Assembly (NCBI GenBank): GCA_016721505.1
Contig: JADKHX010000015.1
Location: 5,758 to 69,757 of the forward strand
DNA length: 64,000 nucleotides
Direction: 5' to 3'
Origin: Rhodocyclaceae bacterium
Lineage (GTDB): Bacteria; Pseudomonadota; Gammaproteobacteria; Burkholderiales; Rhodocyclaceae
The notes below the pieces were generated by a model that was not told the DNA's origin, did not search any database, and was given only the letters and a program-made list of their open reading frames with translations. This document shows, piece by piece, positions 16,279 through 23,795 of the stretch. Position numbers and translations under genes: made by a program. Position 1 is the first letter of the stretch. Each line of letters opens with the position of its first letter.

Positions 16279-16478
16279 AGTTGAAGTGCAAAGAAGTTTC
16301 GCGACTGCTATCGGAAGCGCTGGATCAGCGTTTGCCGTGGCATCAACAGATGCGGCTTCGCTACCATTTGATGATTTGCAAAGACTGCAAGCAAGTCTCG
16401 GCGCAGTTCGCCACGCTGCGCCTTGTTGGCCAACGATTTAGACAGAATATCAAGTCCGGTCAACAAGACCGCCTGTAA
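16275..16478 (+). CDS. Small zinc-finger anti-sigma factor
   Basis: A 67-residue protein from GTG 16275, which overlaps the sigma-factor stop codon. It carries the anti-sigma zinc-finger pattern: KCKEVSRLLSEALD, then RYHLMICKDCKQV, i.e. H-x3-C-x2-C with an upstream cysteine. No transmembrane helix, so it is a cytoplasmic ZAS-type inhibitor, possibly releasing the sigma factor when the cysteines bind copper or are oxidised. Translational coupling supports a 1:1 pair. Confidence 0.85.
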   Translation: MKLKCKEVSRLLSEALDQRLPWHQQMRLRYHLMICKDCKQVSAQFATLRLVGQRFRQNIKSGQQDRL

Positions 16479-16495
16479 ATCGTTGTAACTAGTGC

Positions 16496-16522
16496 TGTAA
16501 GGAATTCGCACCGCGTGCGACC
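16496..16522 (+). promoter_or_regulatory. Candidate ECF-type promoter of the bufferin operon
   Basis: TGTAAGGAATT (16496-16506) and GCGACC (16517-16522) sit 60-85 bp before the DUF2282 start, resembling a GTAA/CGA-type ECF promoter. No sigma-70 promoter is evident in the same gap. The assignment is inference from position and shape. Confidence 0.4.
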
Positions 16523-16582
16523 AAGTAAGCAGACCCAGCTGGGTCATGCATTCACCCTCAAAAGCCACTTCAGGAGATCAAC

Positions 16583-16867
16583 ATGACAGCATCACGCACC
16601 TTGATTCAAAACACCATCTCGACTTCAATTGCCGGTTTGCTGGCTTTGGGCCTGGCGACTACGGCAACTTCGGCCTTTGCTGCCGATGCAGAAAAGGAAA
16701 AGTGCTACGGCGTTGCTGCCGCTGGCAAAAATGATTGCAGCACCGCAAAACATGCTTGCGCCGGTCAGTCCAAAACTGACAAGGATCCGGTTGAGTGGAA
16801 GTATGTCGCCAAGGGCAGCTGCGAAAAGATGGGCGGCAACAACAGCCGCGAAAAAGTAATCCACTAA
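16583..16867 (+). CDS. bufA1: Bufferin precursor (DUF2282), copper-linked RiPP
   Basis: Precursor of a large periplasmic RiPP. Of 94 residues the first 33 are a signal peptide (TSIAGLLALGLATTATSAFA). The mature part carries the four conserved DUF2282 cysteines at 41 (EKCYGVA), 52 (NDCST), 59 (HACAGQS) and 80 (KGSCEKM), with the family motif DPVEWKYVAKGSCEKMGG. In characterised bufferins a DUF692 enzyme oxidises such cysteines to thiooxazoles and the product binds copper. The ribosome-binding site aggagatcaac is good. First gene of an operon with bufB, bufC and a DoxX gene. Confidence 0.93.
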   Translation: MTASRTLIQNTISTSIAGLLALGLATTATSAFAADAEKEKCYGVAAAGKNDCSTAKHACAGQSKTDKDPVEWKYVAKGSCEKMGGNNSREKVIH

Positions 16868-16918
16868 GCTTTGCCCGCGTTCTCGATAGCTAGCTGTTTG
16901 AGAAATTCAAGAAAATGA

Positions 16919-17791
16919 GTGCGCGTGGATTCGAATAAGCTCCCCGCGCGGGCCGGAATCGGTCTGCGCGGGCCACACATTGCCGAACTTTTAGCGACCA
17001 AACCGGCGCTGGACTGGCTTGAAGTTCATAGCGAGAATTACTTTGGCAGCGGCGGACCGGCACTGCGCCAGTTAGACCAAGTCCGTGCCGACTACGCGCT
17101 GAGTTTGCATGGTGTCGGACTTTCTCTGGGTTCGACCGACCCACTCAATCTCAGTCACTTGAGCAAGCTCAAAGGGCTCATCTCGCGCATAGCGCCACAT
17201 AGCGTGTCCGAGCATCTTTGCTGGTCTTCGATTGGCGGGCGATTTCTCAACGATTTGTTGCCGTTGCCCTATAGCGAAGAGGCACTCGATGTTGTTTGCC
17301 GCAACATCCAACAGGCGCAGGAATTTCTTGGTCGCCGCTTGCTAATTGAAAATGTTTCAAGCTATATCCGTTTTGGCGATGAGGCTTTGAACGAATGGGA
17401 CTTTCTCGCAGAAGTTGCCCGCCGTTGCGATTGCGACATCTTGCTTGACGTCAATAATATTTACGTAAGTTCCGTAAATCACGGTTTCGATGCGCAGCAA
17501 TATCTCGCCGCCATTGTGCCTGCACGGGTGGCCGAAATTCACTTGGCGGGTCACGAATCAGATGTCGCGGAAGATGAAAGTGATAGCTTTCTCATCGACA
17601 CCCATTCGCGACCTGTATGTGATGAAGTGTGGTCGCTTTATGCCAGAGCTGTGCAGCGTTTTGGCCCACGTCCGACGCTGATTGAATGGGACAGCGATTT
17701 GCCGACACTGGATATTTTGCTGAACGAAGCCGACAAAGCGCAGCAGATTCTCGACGCCCTGACGCCAGTCCAACATGCACGCGCTGCCTGA
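16919..17791 (+). CDS. bufB: Multinuclear non-haem iron oxidase (MNIO, DUF692) modifying the bufferin
   Basis: A 290-residue TIM-barrel enzyme that modifies precursor cysteines using iron and oxygen. Family landmarks: GIGLRGPHIAELL, DWLEVHSENYF, LSLHGVGLSLGS (metal histidine), VSEHLCWSS, LLIENVSSYI, LLDVNNIYVSSVNHGFD, VAEIHLAGH and TLIEWDSDLPTLDILL. The GTG at 16919 is taken as start; an ATG four bases earlier is out of frame and stops after seven codons, and a GTG two codons later is an alternative. It follows the precursor gene by 51 bp and overlaps bufC by 17 bp. Confidence 0.93.
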   Translation: MRVDSNKLPARAGIGLRGPHIAELLATKPALDWLEVHSENYFGSGGPALRQLDQVRADYALSLHGVGLSLGSTDPLNLSHLSKLKGLISRIAPHSVSEHLCWSSIGGRFLNDLLPLPYSEEALDVVCRNIQQAQEFLGRRLLIENVSSYIRFGDEALNEWDFLAEVARRCDCDILLDVNNIYVSSVNHGFDAQQYLAAIVPARVAEIHLAGHESDVAEDESDSFLIDTHSRPVCDEVWSLYARAVQRFGPRPTLIEWDSDLPTLDILLNEADKAQQILDALTPVQHARAA

Positions 17792-18578
17792 AATTCAGTC
17801 GCGTTTTTATGCGGCAATGATGCTGCCGCAAAGCGAGTCAGCGCTTGAAGATCTGCTGCAAGGTCAGACCGACAAAAATGCGCGTCGCATTGCGGCTTAC
17901 CGGCGCAATGTAACGGTCAATCTTTGTACGGCTTTGGCGCTGACTTATCCAGTAACACAACGCATTGTCGGCGACACTTTCTTTCGTGAAGCGGCGCGTT
18001 TGTATGCTTCGCTCGAACCCAGTCGCAGCGGTGATTTGAATGACTACGGGGCGAATTTTGCGAACTTCATTGAAGGCTATCCGCATGCGGCCGAGCTACC
18101 GTATTTGGCCGATGTGGCGCGGCTCGAATGGCAACTTCAAGTGCTTGCACTGGCTGCTGATGTAAAGGATTTGGCAACAACAGGTGCTGCGCCATTCGCA
18201 GCGCTGGCTACCACGCCGCCAGATCGTTACGACGCGCTTTTTTTTGAGTGCGACAGCGCAGCAATGAGGATGAATTCAACCTGGCCGTTGGACGAAATTT
18301 GGCGCGTCAACCAAGCTGATTTTGCCGGCGATATGCAAGTCGATTTCACGCAATCTTGTCAGTTGTTGTTGTGGCGAACAGCGCATGGCGCACAGTTGTC
18401 AGCGTTGAGCAAAGCCGAAGCTGCGCTACTTGATGAATTGCTGGCCGGCCGCGCATTGGCCGGTGCAGTTGAATTGGCGCTGGAACAAGCTACCGATTTC
18501 GATCTCGGTGCTTGTTTGCAGCGATGGATTGCGGCGGGCGTTTTGCGCGGCGCGTTTTCGAATTTGGAACGGAGTTAA
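17775..18578 (+). CDS. bufC: DUF2063 partner protein of the bufferin MNIO
   Basis: A 267-residue protein with the DUF2063 N-terminal domain (FYAAMMLPQSESALEDLLQG, AYRRNVTVNLCTALALTYPV, FFREAARLYASLEPSRSGDL NDYG block) and a C-terminal region of the RiPP-recognition type. Such partners deliver the precursor to the MNIO. It starts inside the end of bufB (overlap 17 bp) and ends directly at the DoxX start, so the operon is tightly coupled. Confidence 0.9.
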   Translation: MHALPEIQSRFYAAMMLPQSESALEDLLQGQTDKNARRIAAYRRNVTVNLCTALALTYPVTQRIVGDTFFREAARLYASLEPSRSGDLNDYGANFANFIEGYPHAAELPYLADVARLEWQLQVLALAADVKDLATTGAAPFAALATTPPDRYDALFFECDSAAMRMNSTWPLDEIWRVNQADFAGDMQVDFTQSCQLLLWRTAHGAQLSALSKAEAALLDELLAGRALAGAVELALEQATDFDLGACLQRWIAAGVLRGAFSNLERS

Positions 18579-18581
18579 TTG

Positions 18582-19070
18582 ATGACTACTTTTGTTGATG
18601 CTGTGTTTGAAAATCCCTTAGTACGCAAAGTGGTAACACTGACGCAAACTGCGATTGAACTGGCGCAAATTTGGCTGACCCCGACTTTTGATTTGGCTTT
18701 GCGACTCTATGTCGCCAACGTGTTTTTTAGTTCCGGTTGGCAAAAATTGTCGGACTGGGAATCCACAGTGGCGCTATTTCAATATGAATACCACGTGCCA
18801 CTTTTACCGCCGGCGCTCGCCGCAGCGATGGGCGCGGCGGGTGAATTGAGTTTGCCAATTTTATTGGTCGCGGGTCTATTCACCCGTTTTGGCGCGGCAG
18901 GTTTGTTTGTGGTCAATTTGGTTGCGGTGTTGTCTTATCCGGATTTGTCCGATGTAGGCAAGCAAGATCATTTGCTGTGGGGCATGTTGCTGCTGGTCAC
19001 GCTCTTGCACGGGCCAGGACGTTGGTCGCTCGATCATCTGCTCAAGCAACGCTGGCAGAGCGCGCAGTAA
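18582..19070 (+). CDS. DoxX-family membrane protein of the bufferin operon
   Basis: A 162-residue protein with four transmembrane helices: FDLALRLYVANVFFSSGWQK, LPPALAAAMGAAGELSLPIL, FGAAGLFVVNLVAVLSYPDL and HLLWGMLLLVTLLHGPGRW. This matches DoxX proteins that end DUF2282-DUF692-DUF2063 operons (gigD-like). ATG 18582 lies one codon after the bufC stop. The role is unproven: a membrane oxidoreductase or export partner is proposed for the family. Confidence 0.88.
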   Translation: MTTFVDAVFENPLVRKVVTLTQTAIELAQIWLTPTFDLALRLYVANVFFSSGWQKLSDWESTVALFQYEYHVPLLPPALAAAMGAAGELSLPILLVAGLFTRFGAAGLFVVNLVAVLSYPDLSDVGKQDHLLWGMLLLVTLLHGPGRWSLDHLLKQRWQSAQ

Positions 19071-19073
19071 TTT

Positions 19074-19102
19074 CGCCAGTTGGTGCTGGCCACACGCCGT
19101 TA
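19074..19102 (-). repeat. REP-like hairpin repeat copy 6
   Basis: CGCCAGTTGGTGCTGGCCAC then ACGCCGTTA, directly after the bufferin operon stop. It may act as a transcript 3' end. Confidence 0.88.
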
Positions 19103-19106
19103 GCCG

Positions 19107-19292
19107 ATGGAATCTATCTGCGCAAAATGTGGCGCGACATTTTCTTGTGGCATGGTCGCCGGCGAGGCGCATTGTTGGTGCGAAGATTTGCCCAAGCTGA
19201 TGCCGCTGGATGCCGAAGCCAGCGCTTGTTTTTGTCCGCCTTGCCTTGCGCGCGAAATTGCCGAACGAAACTCGCCCCCACACTCAACCTAG
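19107..19292 (+). CDS. Cysteine-rich CWC-family protein
   Basis: A 61-residue protein with eight cysteines in the CWC family pattern: CAKCGATFSCGM, then HCWCEDLPKLMPL, then ACFCPPCLAREIAE. Two CxxC pairs suggest zinc or other metal binding. ATG 19107 is 4 bp from a REP repeat. Cytoplasmic by composition; function unknown. It sits between the bufferin operon and a LysE-type exporter. Confidence 0.75.
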   Translation: MESICAKCGATFSCGMVAGEAHCWCEDLPKLMPLDAEASACFCPPCLAREIAERNSPPHST

Positions 19293-19344
19293 TCAAGCTT
19301 GCACGCAAGGTAAGATTCCGGCTTGAGTTCTTGCCAAAAGCGCC

Positions 19345-19959
19345 ATGTCATTTGAAACCATCCTCGCTTTTTCTTTGTTCGCCTTTGTGACTTCAGTCAC
19401 GCCGGGACCGAACAATTTGATGCTTTTGTCATCCGGGGTTAACTTCGGTTTTCGTAAGACCGTGCCACACATTGTTGGAATCAGTTCTGGCTTTCTAGTG
19501 CTCGTGTTGGCAGTTGGTTTTGGCCTCGGCGAAGTCTTTTCTCGATTTCCGCAGGCCTATGAAATACTGAAATGGATGGGCGCCATCTATCTTTTGTACT
19601 TGGCTTGGAATATCGCGCATTCGAGTCCACCGGGTGATCAGTCCAGCGATGGAGAATCCATCGCCGCAAAGCCGATGAGTTTTATTGGCGCCGCTGCATT
19701 TCAATGGGTCAATCCAAAAGCATGGGTGATGGCAATTGGTGCGATTAGTACCTACGCACCGACGACAAGCAGCGTCTCTGTCATCATCGGAATCGCCGTA
19801 TTGTTTGTTGTCGTTAACGCACCTAGCGTTAGCCTATGGGCTTTGTTCGGCGCACGCATGCGCCGCTACTTACAAGTGCGACGCTACCTGTTGTTGTTCA
19901 ATTACAGCATGGCGAGTTTGTTGGTGTTGTCGATGCTTCCGCTGTTCAAAACGGTTTGA
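19345..19959 (+). CDS. LysE/RhtB-family amino-acid exporter
   Basis: A 204-residue inner-membrane protein with the family N-terminus FALFSFVTSVTPGPNN-like segment (here LFAFVTSVTPGPNNLMLLSS), followed by GFRKTVPHIVGISSGFLVLV, the conserved LKWMGAIYLLYLAWNIA and FQWVNPKAWVMAIGAISTY. Six predicted helices. Exports an amino acid or related compound; the substrate cannot be inferred. The GNAT gene follows by 8 bp on the same strand. Confidence 0.9.
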   Translation: MSFETILAFSLFAFVTSVTPGPNNLMLLSSGVNFGFRKTVPHIVGISSGFLVLVLAVGFGLGEVFSRFPQAYEILKWMGAIYLLYLAWNIAHSSPPGDQSSDGESIAAKPMSFIGAAAFQWVNPKAWVMAIGAISTYAPTTSSVSVIIGIAVLFVVVNAPSVSLWALFGARMRRYLQVRRYLLLFNYSMASLLVLSMLPLFKTV

Positions 19960-19966
19960 GCTGTCG

Positions 19967-20497
19967 ATGCGTGTTGTCAAAATTCCGGGTTTGCGACTAG
20001 AGCCACAAACGAATTTCCACGCCGACGAAATGTTCGTCGTGCTTAGCGATCCGGCGATTTATGAATACGAAAACACGCCACCCGAATCGCTCGCTTGGCT
20101 GCGTAATCGCTTTGTGCGGCTCGAATCGCGGCGATCGGCAGATGGCAATGAAGCTTGGCTCAATTGGGTCATTCGCTTACCCAATCACGCGCTGATTGGC
20201 TATGTGCAAGCCACTGTGTATGCCGATGGTCGCGCCGCGATTGCCTACATTTTGAACAGTGCGCATTGGGGGCACGGGCTGGCGCGTCGTTCGGTGCAGG
20301 CAATGATTACCGAACTGGCAACGCATCATCAGGCACAATATTTTTCCGCAGTACTCAAGCGGGAAAATTTCCGCTCATCGGGATTGCTTAAACGCCTCGG
20401 CTTCACGCCCGCAAGTGCCAAGCAAGCCATCTCATTCGGCTGCGAAGCCGACGAAATCGCCTACGTTCTAGAGTGCGCCGAAGATCTTCTTGAGTAG
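19967..20497 (+). CDS. GNAT-family N-acetyltransferase
   Basis: A 176-residue RimJ-type acetyltransferase: LRLEPQTNFHADEMFVVLSD, LIGYVQATVYADGRAAIAYI, WGHGLARRSVQAMITELATH (acetyl-CoA loop, with GHGLA in place of GxGxA) and FRSSGLLKRLGFTPA. ATG 19967 is preferred; the longer open frame from 19736 overlaps the exporter and adds nonsense sequence. It overlaps the convergent DUF4197 gene by 30 bp. Confidence 0.85.
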   Translation: MRVVKIPGLRLEPQTNFHADEMFVVLSDPAIYEYENTPPESLAWLRNRFVRLESRRSADGNEAWLNWVIRLPNHALIGYVQATVYADGRAAIAYILNSAHWGHGLARRSVQAMITELATHHQAQYFSAVLKRENFRSSGLLKRLGFTPASAKQAISFGCEADEIAYVLECAEDLLE

Positions 20498-21166
20498 CGT
20501 GCTACCGGCTTCGACAGGATTCGCACGGAAGCTCTTTTCTTTTTCGGCGATCATCGCGTAGAGACCTTCCAAGGCTTTTTGTGTCACGTAATTGTCGAGG
20601 TTGGCATCCTTTTCCTCAATCAACCCAAGCTTGACGGCTTTGCCGGCAAACTTGTCATACTGCGCGCCGAGTTTCACTTTCTTGGTGGCGCCGCTCACAA
20701 TAGGCAGAAATTTCTTGGTCAATGGCTCACTGGTAGTGCGAATGAAATAGTTGGTCACACTGGCATTGCCACTGGTCAGAATATCCTTGGCATCAGTTAC
20801 CGTCATCTTCTTGATTGATTCCATCAGGATCGGCTTGGCACCAGCGACTGCCGCCTCGGCGGCGTGATTCATGGTCTCGACCAGTTCATCCGCCTGCTTG
20901 CCCATGCCGACCATGCGCATCGCTTTCTCGGCCTTCTTAAGCGAATCTGGCAGTGGGATTTTTACTTGTGCATTACCCAAGAAACCGTTTTCTTTACCCA
21001 GTGAATCGACGGCATAGTCTGCCCCTTTGATCAGCGCTTCCTTGATGCCAGCGCTGGCATCCTTGGTACTGATTGCGTCAAGCCCGGTAGCGCAAGCCGC
21101 GGTGGAGAAATGCAATGAGAGTGCCGACACACAAATAAACAAAAATGATTTGGCGTGACTTTTCAT
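20468..21166 (-). CDS. DUF4197 family secreted protein
   Basis: A 232-residue protein with a signal peptide (FLFICVSALSLHFSTAACA) and a helical DUF4197 domain: ASAGIKEALIKGADYAVDSL, LPDSLKKAEKAMRMVGMG, ILTSGNASVTNYFIRTTSEP and YDKFAGKAVKLGLIEEKDAN. Such proteins are periplasmic or envelope-associated with unknown role. ATG 21166 is preferred over an upstream TTG. Confidence 0.85.
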   Translation of the reverse strand: MKSHAKSFLFICVSALSLHFSTAACATGLDAISTKDASAGIKEALIKGADYAVDSLGKENGFLGNAQVKIPLPDSLKKAEKAMRMVGMGKQADELVETMNHAAEAAVAGAKPILMESIKKMTVTDAKDILTSGNASVTNYFIRTTSEPLTKKFLPIVSGATKKVKLGAQYDKFAGKAVKLGLIEEKDANLDNYVTQKALEGLYAMIAEKEKSFRANPVEAGSTLLKKIFGAL

Positions 21167-21221
21167 GGTGGCGTTTTCCAAATGAAATGACGCACTATCT
21201 TACCAATAGTGATAGGTGTTG

Positions 21222-21848
21222 CTATGTTTGATTGCCAATCTCCCGCAGTGTGCACAAACGCAATTCGTCTTGTGTATTAATGTTACGAAACGCTTCGCCG
21301 TTTTCAAACGGCACTTCCACCACCCGCAAGCTGCTGTACCACTCGCGAATTTTTCTTCCGCCATTGGCAAGATAGGCATCAAGATGTGGCAATAGACTCA
21401 CCCGAACGAGACAAAACACCGGATGCACTTGACGCTGCTCGCGACGCCCAGTAACCGCGACCGCTATGTCAAAGTCATTTTGCTGTTGCGCAGCGTGCAA
21501 ACCTTGAACCAAATCCAGCGGCAAAAATGGACTATCGCAAGGCACCATAACCAACCATGGTGTGACGCAATGCGTGAGACCTACCTGCAAGCCTGCGAGC
21601 GGTCCGGCAAAGCCGGTCAATTCATCGGGCCAAACCGGGTGACCAAAGCCCGCATAAGTAGCAATATTTTGATTGGCGTTAATCATCAGCGTTGCCACCT
21701 GTGGCTCAAACCTTCGCAACACTGCTTCGACCATCGTCTGGTCGCCAAAAACCTGCAAGCCTTTGTCGACTTTGCCCATGCGGATGCCACGACCACCAGC
21801 CAGAACTAGGCCAGTGACATTTGGCGGTTGGGGATTAACGATTGGCAT
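21222..21848 (-). CDS. mobA: Molybdenum cofactor guanylyltransferase
   Basis: Adds GMP to molybdopterin to make the guanine dinucleotide cofactor for DMSO-reductase-type enzymes. The 208-residue protein has the nucleotidyltransferase loop LVLAGGRGIRMGKVDKGLQV, followed by NANQNIATYAGFGHPVWPDE, the GPLAGLQVGL and MVPCDSPFLP motifs and a typical C-terminus (FENGEAFRNINTQDELRLC). ATG 21848 fits. Confidence 0.93.
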   Translation of the reverse strand: MPIVNPQPPNVTGLVLAGGRGIRMGKVDKGLQVFGDQTMVEAVLRRFEPQVATLMINANQNIATYAGFGHPVWPDELTGFAGPLAGLQVGLTHCVTPWLVMVPCDSPFLPLDLVQGLHAAQQQNDFDIAVAVTGRREQRQVHPVFCLVRVSLLPHLDAYLANGGRKIREWYSSLRVVEVPFENGEAFRNINTQDELRLCTLREIGNQT

Positions 21849-21892
21849 GCGGAAAAAAGTGTTTGCTGACTACGAGCCTTTGCAGCAGCACC

Positions 21893-22750
21893 TCAAGATG
21901 GCGCAGGCAATCTGCGTTTTTGCAAAGTACGCTTGACCCCTGCCAACTTGGCCGACATTTTTTCCCCACCACGTACAGCGACTGTTACGGCCAAAATATC
22001 GATGAACACGAGATGAATAATGCGCGTTGTCATTGATGAATAAACATCTGGATCTTCAAGTGTGTCGGCATCAATCACCACATCGGCGACTTCGGCCAGC
22101 GGTGAATCAGCGCGGGTAATTACGATTACTTTGGCGCCACCTGCTTTCGCAACTTGCGCAGCGTTAATCAAATCGATGGTTCGACCACTAGCCGAAATCG
22201 CCAGTAACACGTCTTTAGCTTCCAGCAATGTCGCAGCCATGCCTTGTACATGGGAATCGTTATAGGCGACGCAGGAAATCCCCAGCCGGAAAAATTTATG
22301 CTGCGCGTCTTGTGCCGTGATGCCGCTGTTGCCAAGACCGTAAAACTCGACGCGTCTGGCCTTGCTTAGAAGCATCGCGGCGCGCTCAATCGCATCTCGG
22401 TTCAGGCGATTTCGCGAACGAATCAAACTCGAAATCGCGTTGTCAAAAACCTTGGCCGCGATATCACCGGTGGCGTCCTTTGGTGTGACTTCGTTATGCA
22501 CAAATGGCGTGCCGCTGGCGGCGCTGCGGGCCATGCGTAGTTTGAAATCACTTAAGCCAGTACAAGCCATAGAACGGCAAAATCGCACGATAGTCGGTTG
22601 CGATACGCCTGCCATTTTGGCGATTTGCGAGATTGGCGCGTGCAGCACTTCTTCGGGATGCTTTAACACCACATTGGCGACCCGTTGCTCAGAAGGCGAC
22701 AGACTCGCCATGCGCTCTCGAACTCGATCAAGCATGGCTCGAACACCCAT
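21893..22750 (-). CDS. hexR: HexR/RpiR-family carbohydrate regulator
   Basis: A transcription factor that senses a phosphosugar (KDPG for HexR). About 285 residues: N-terminal helix-turn-helix (LSPSEQRVANVVLKHPEEVL, ISQIAKMAGVSQPTIVRFCR) with the HexR-like FKLRMARSAASGTPFVH, then a SIS domain (RVEFYGLGNSGITAQDAQHK, VLLAISASGRTIDLI). ATG 22750 is chosen; ATG 22762 and GTG 22771 are in frame. No Entner-Doudoroff genes are in the window, so targets are elsewhere. Confidence 0.85.
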   Translation of the reverse strand: MGVRAMLDRVRERMASLSPSEQRVANVVLKHPEEVLHAPISQIAKMAGVSQPTIVRFCRSMACTGLSDFKLRMARSAASGTPFVHNEVTPKDATGDIAAKVFDNAISSLIRSRNRLNRDAIERAAMLLSKARRVEFYGLGNSGITAQDAQHKFFRLGISCVAYNDSHVQGMAATLLEAKDVLLAISASGRTIDLINAAQVAKAGGAKVIVITRADSPLAEVADVVIDADTLEDPDVYSSMTTRIIHLVFIDILAVTVAVRGGEKMSAKLAGVKRTLQKRRLPAPS

Positions 22751-22917
22751 AAATTGGCGCATCGCCGACACGCAGCTTCGTCACCGTAAAGTCCATCAAT
22801 ATTCCTTATGTTGACGAAAGAGCTCCAGGAATAAATTGCGCATCACCAAATCGTCGATATCGCCAAACAAGGCCATAACAAGTGCAGAGATACTGCTTAT
22901 TCAGATTTTTCCAACTT

Positions 22918-22993
22918 TGGTGCGCGCGGCGGGGATAGCACCCACACCTCCTGAATTGCTATTGTTTCCAAGACTGCCAGTCTATGCTTTTGC
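22918..22993 (-). pseudogene. Decayed tRNA-Arg tandem copy
   Basis: The first 19 bases (22918-22936) are identical to the 3' end of the intact tRNA-Arg 90 bp away, including the CCA complement and acceptor strand, and a weaker T-arm match follows (cccacacc versus cccacaac). The anticodon and D arms are unrecognisable apart from a gccagtctat-like stretch. A tandem tRNA duplicate that has decayed, or a tRNA 3'-end repeat left by an integration event. Confidence 0.6.
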
Positions 22994-23007
22994 AGACCCA
23001 TCGTTTT

Positions 23008-23083
23008 TGGTGCGCGCGGCGGGGATCGAACCCACAACCCCTGGCTTCGGAGGCCAGTACTCTATCCATTGAGCTACGCGCGC
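23008..23083 (-). tRNA. tRNA-Arg (anticodon CCG)
   Basis: Folds as a full cloverleaf on the minus strand: acceptor GCGCGCG/CGCGCGC, D arm GCTC/GAGT, anticodon stem CTGGC/GCCAG with loop CTCCGAA, T loop TTCGATC, and an encoded CCA. Reads CGG codons. Confidence 0.95.
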
Positions 23084-23206
23084 CCTTGGTGCAAAGGGCA
23101 TTTTACACTTGGGTTTTGCGGCTATGCGCCGAGGGGCAATTCGCTATAAACTGCCTCTCGTTTGTTGCGGGTTTTCTGCGTCATTTTCTTTTATCGAGGT
23201 GTGCCA

Positions 23207-23692
23207 ATGTCTTCTTCCCATGCTCCCCAGCCAAATTCAGAACTCAACGTTAAGAACATCACGATATATGGCACAGTCATTTTACTAATCAGTGCGCTGA
23301 CAGTTGCTGGCGTAATTGCGATTGCATCGTCAGTTGCGCATAGCAGCAACCCGCAAGAGGACGCATCGGCAGTTGCACGCATCGCCCCGGTGGCCAAACT
23401 GGAAGTCGCCGCCGTCAAAGTAGCGGGCGCAGCTGAACGAACGGGTGAGCAGCTTTATACGGCAGCTTGCGTAGCCTGCCATGGCAGCGGCGCAGCCGGT
23501 GCACCGAAAATTGGCGATGCCGCTGCGTGGAAGCCACGACTCGCCTTGGGTCTTGATGGCTTGTTGAAATCTGCAATCAAAGGCAAGGGTGCCATGCCAC
23601 CCAAAGGCGGCTCGGATGCGAGCGATACCGAGCTTGCCAGAGCGATTGTGCATTTGGCGAATGCATCAGGTGGAAAGTTCAAAGCGCCCTGA
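23207..23692 (+). CDS. Membrane-anchored cytochrome c5-type monohaem cytochrome
   Basis: A 161-residue protein: short N-terminal cytoplasmic part, one helix (ITIYGTVILLISALTVAGVI), a linker rich in A and V, and a cytochrome c domain with haem site LYTAACVACHGSGAAGAP and distal methionine in KGKGAMPPKGGSDASD. Electron carrier in the periplasm facing a terminal oxidase or reductase. ATG 23207 follows atcgaggtgtgcc; a TTG at 23162 is unlikely. A terminator follows at 23712. Confidence 0.9.
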   Translation: MSSSHAPQPNSELNVKNITIYGTVILLISALTVAGVIAIASSVAHSSNPQEDASAVARIAPVAKLEVAAVKVAGAAERTGEQLYTAACVACHGSGAAGAPKIGDAAAWKPRLALGLDGLLKSAIKGKGAMPPKGGSDASDTELARAIVHLANASGGKFKAP

Positions 23693-23711
23693 TACTTGAC
23701 GGCTTTAATAG

Positions 23712-23738
23712 AAAAAAGGAGCCGAGGCTCCTTTTTTT
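23712..23738 (+). terminator. Bidirectional Rho-independent terminator
   Basis: AAAAAAGGAGCC-GA-GGCTCC followed by TTTTTTT. It ends the cytochrome transcript on the plus strand and, read the other way, could end the Rep helicase transcript. Confidence 0.85.
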
Positions 23739-23760
23739 ACGCGGGGTACTGTCCTTATTT

Positions 23761-23790
23761 AGCGGCGTGCTACCAGCACCAACTGACGAG
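23761..23790 (+). repeat. REP-like hairpin repeat copy 7
   Basis: AGCGGCGTGCTACCAGCACC then AACTGACGAG, in the gap between the terminator and the rep stop codon. Confidence 0.85.
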
Positions 23791-23795
23791 TCCAG

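Noticed and set aside
16915..16938. ATG at 16915 as start of the MNIO gene
   Set aside because: It is out of frame and stops after seven codons; GTG 16919 is in frame.
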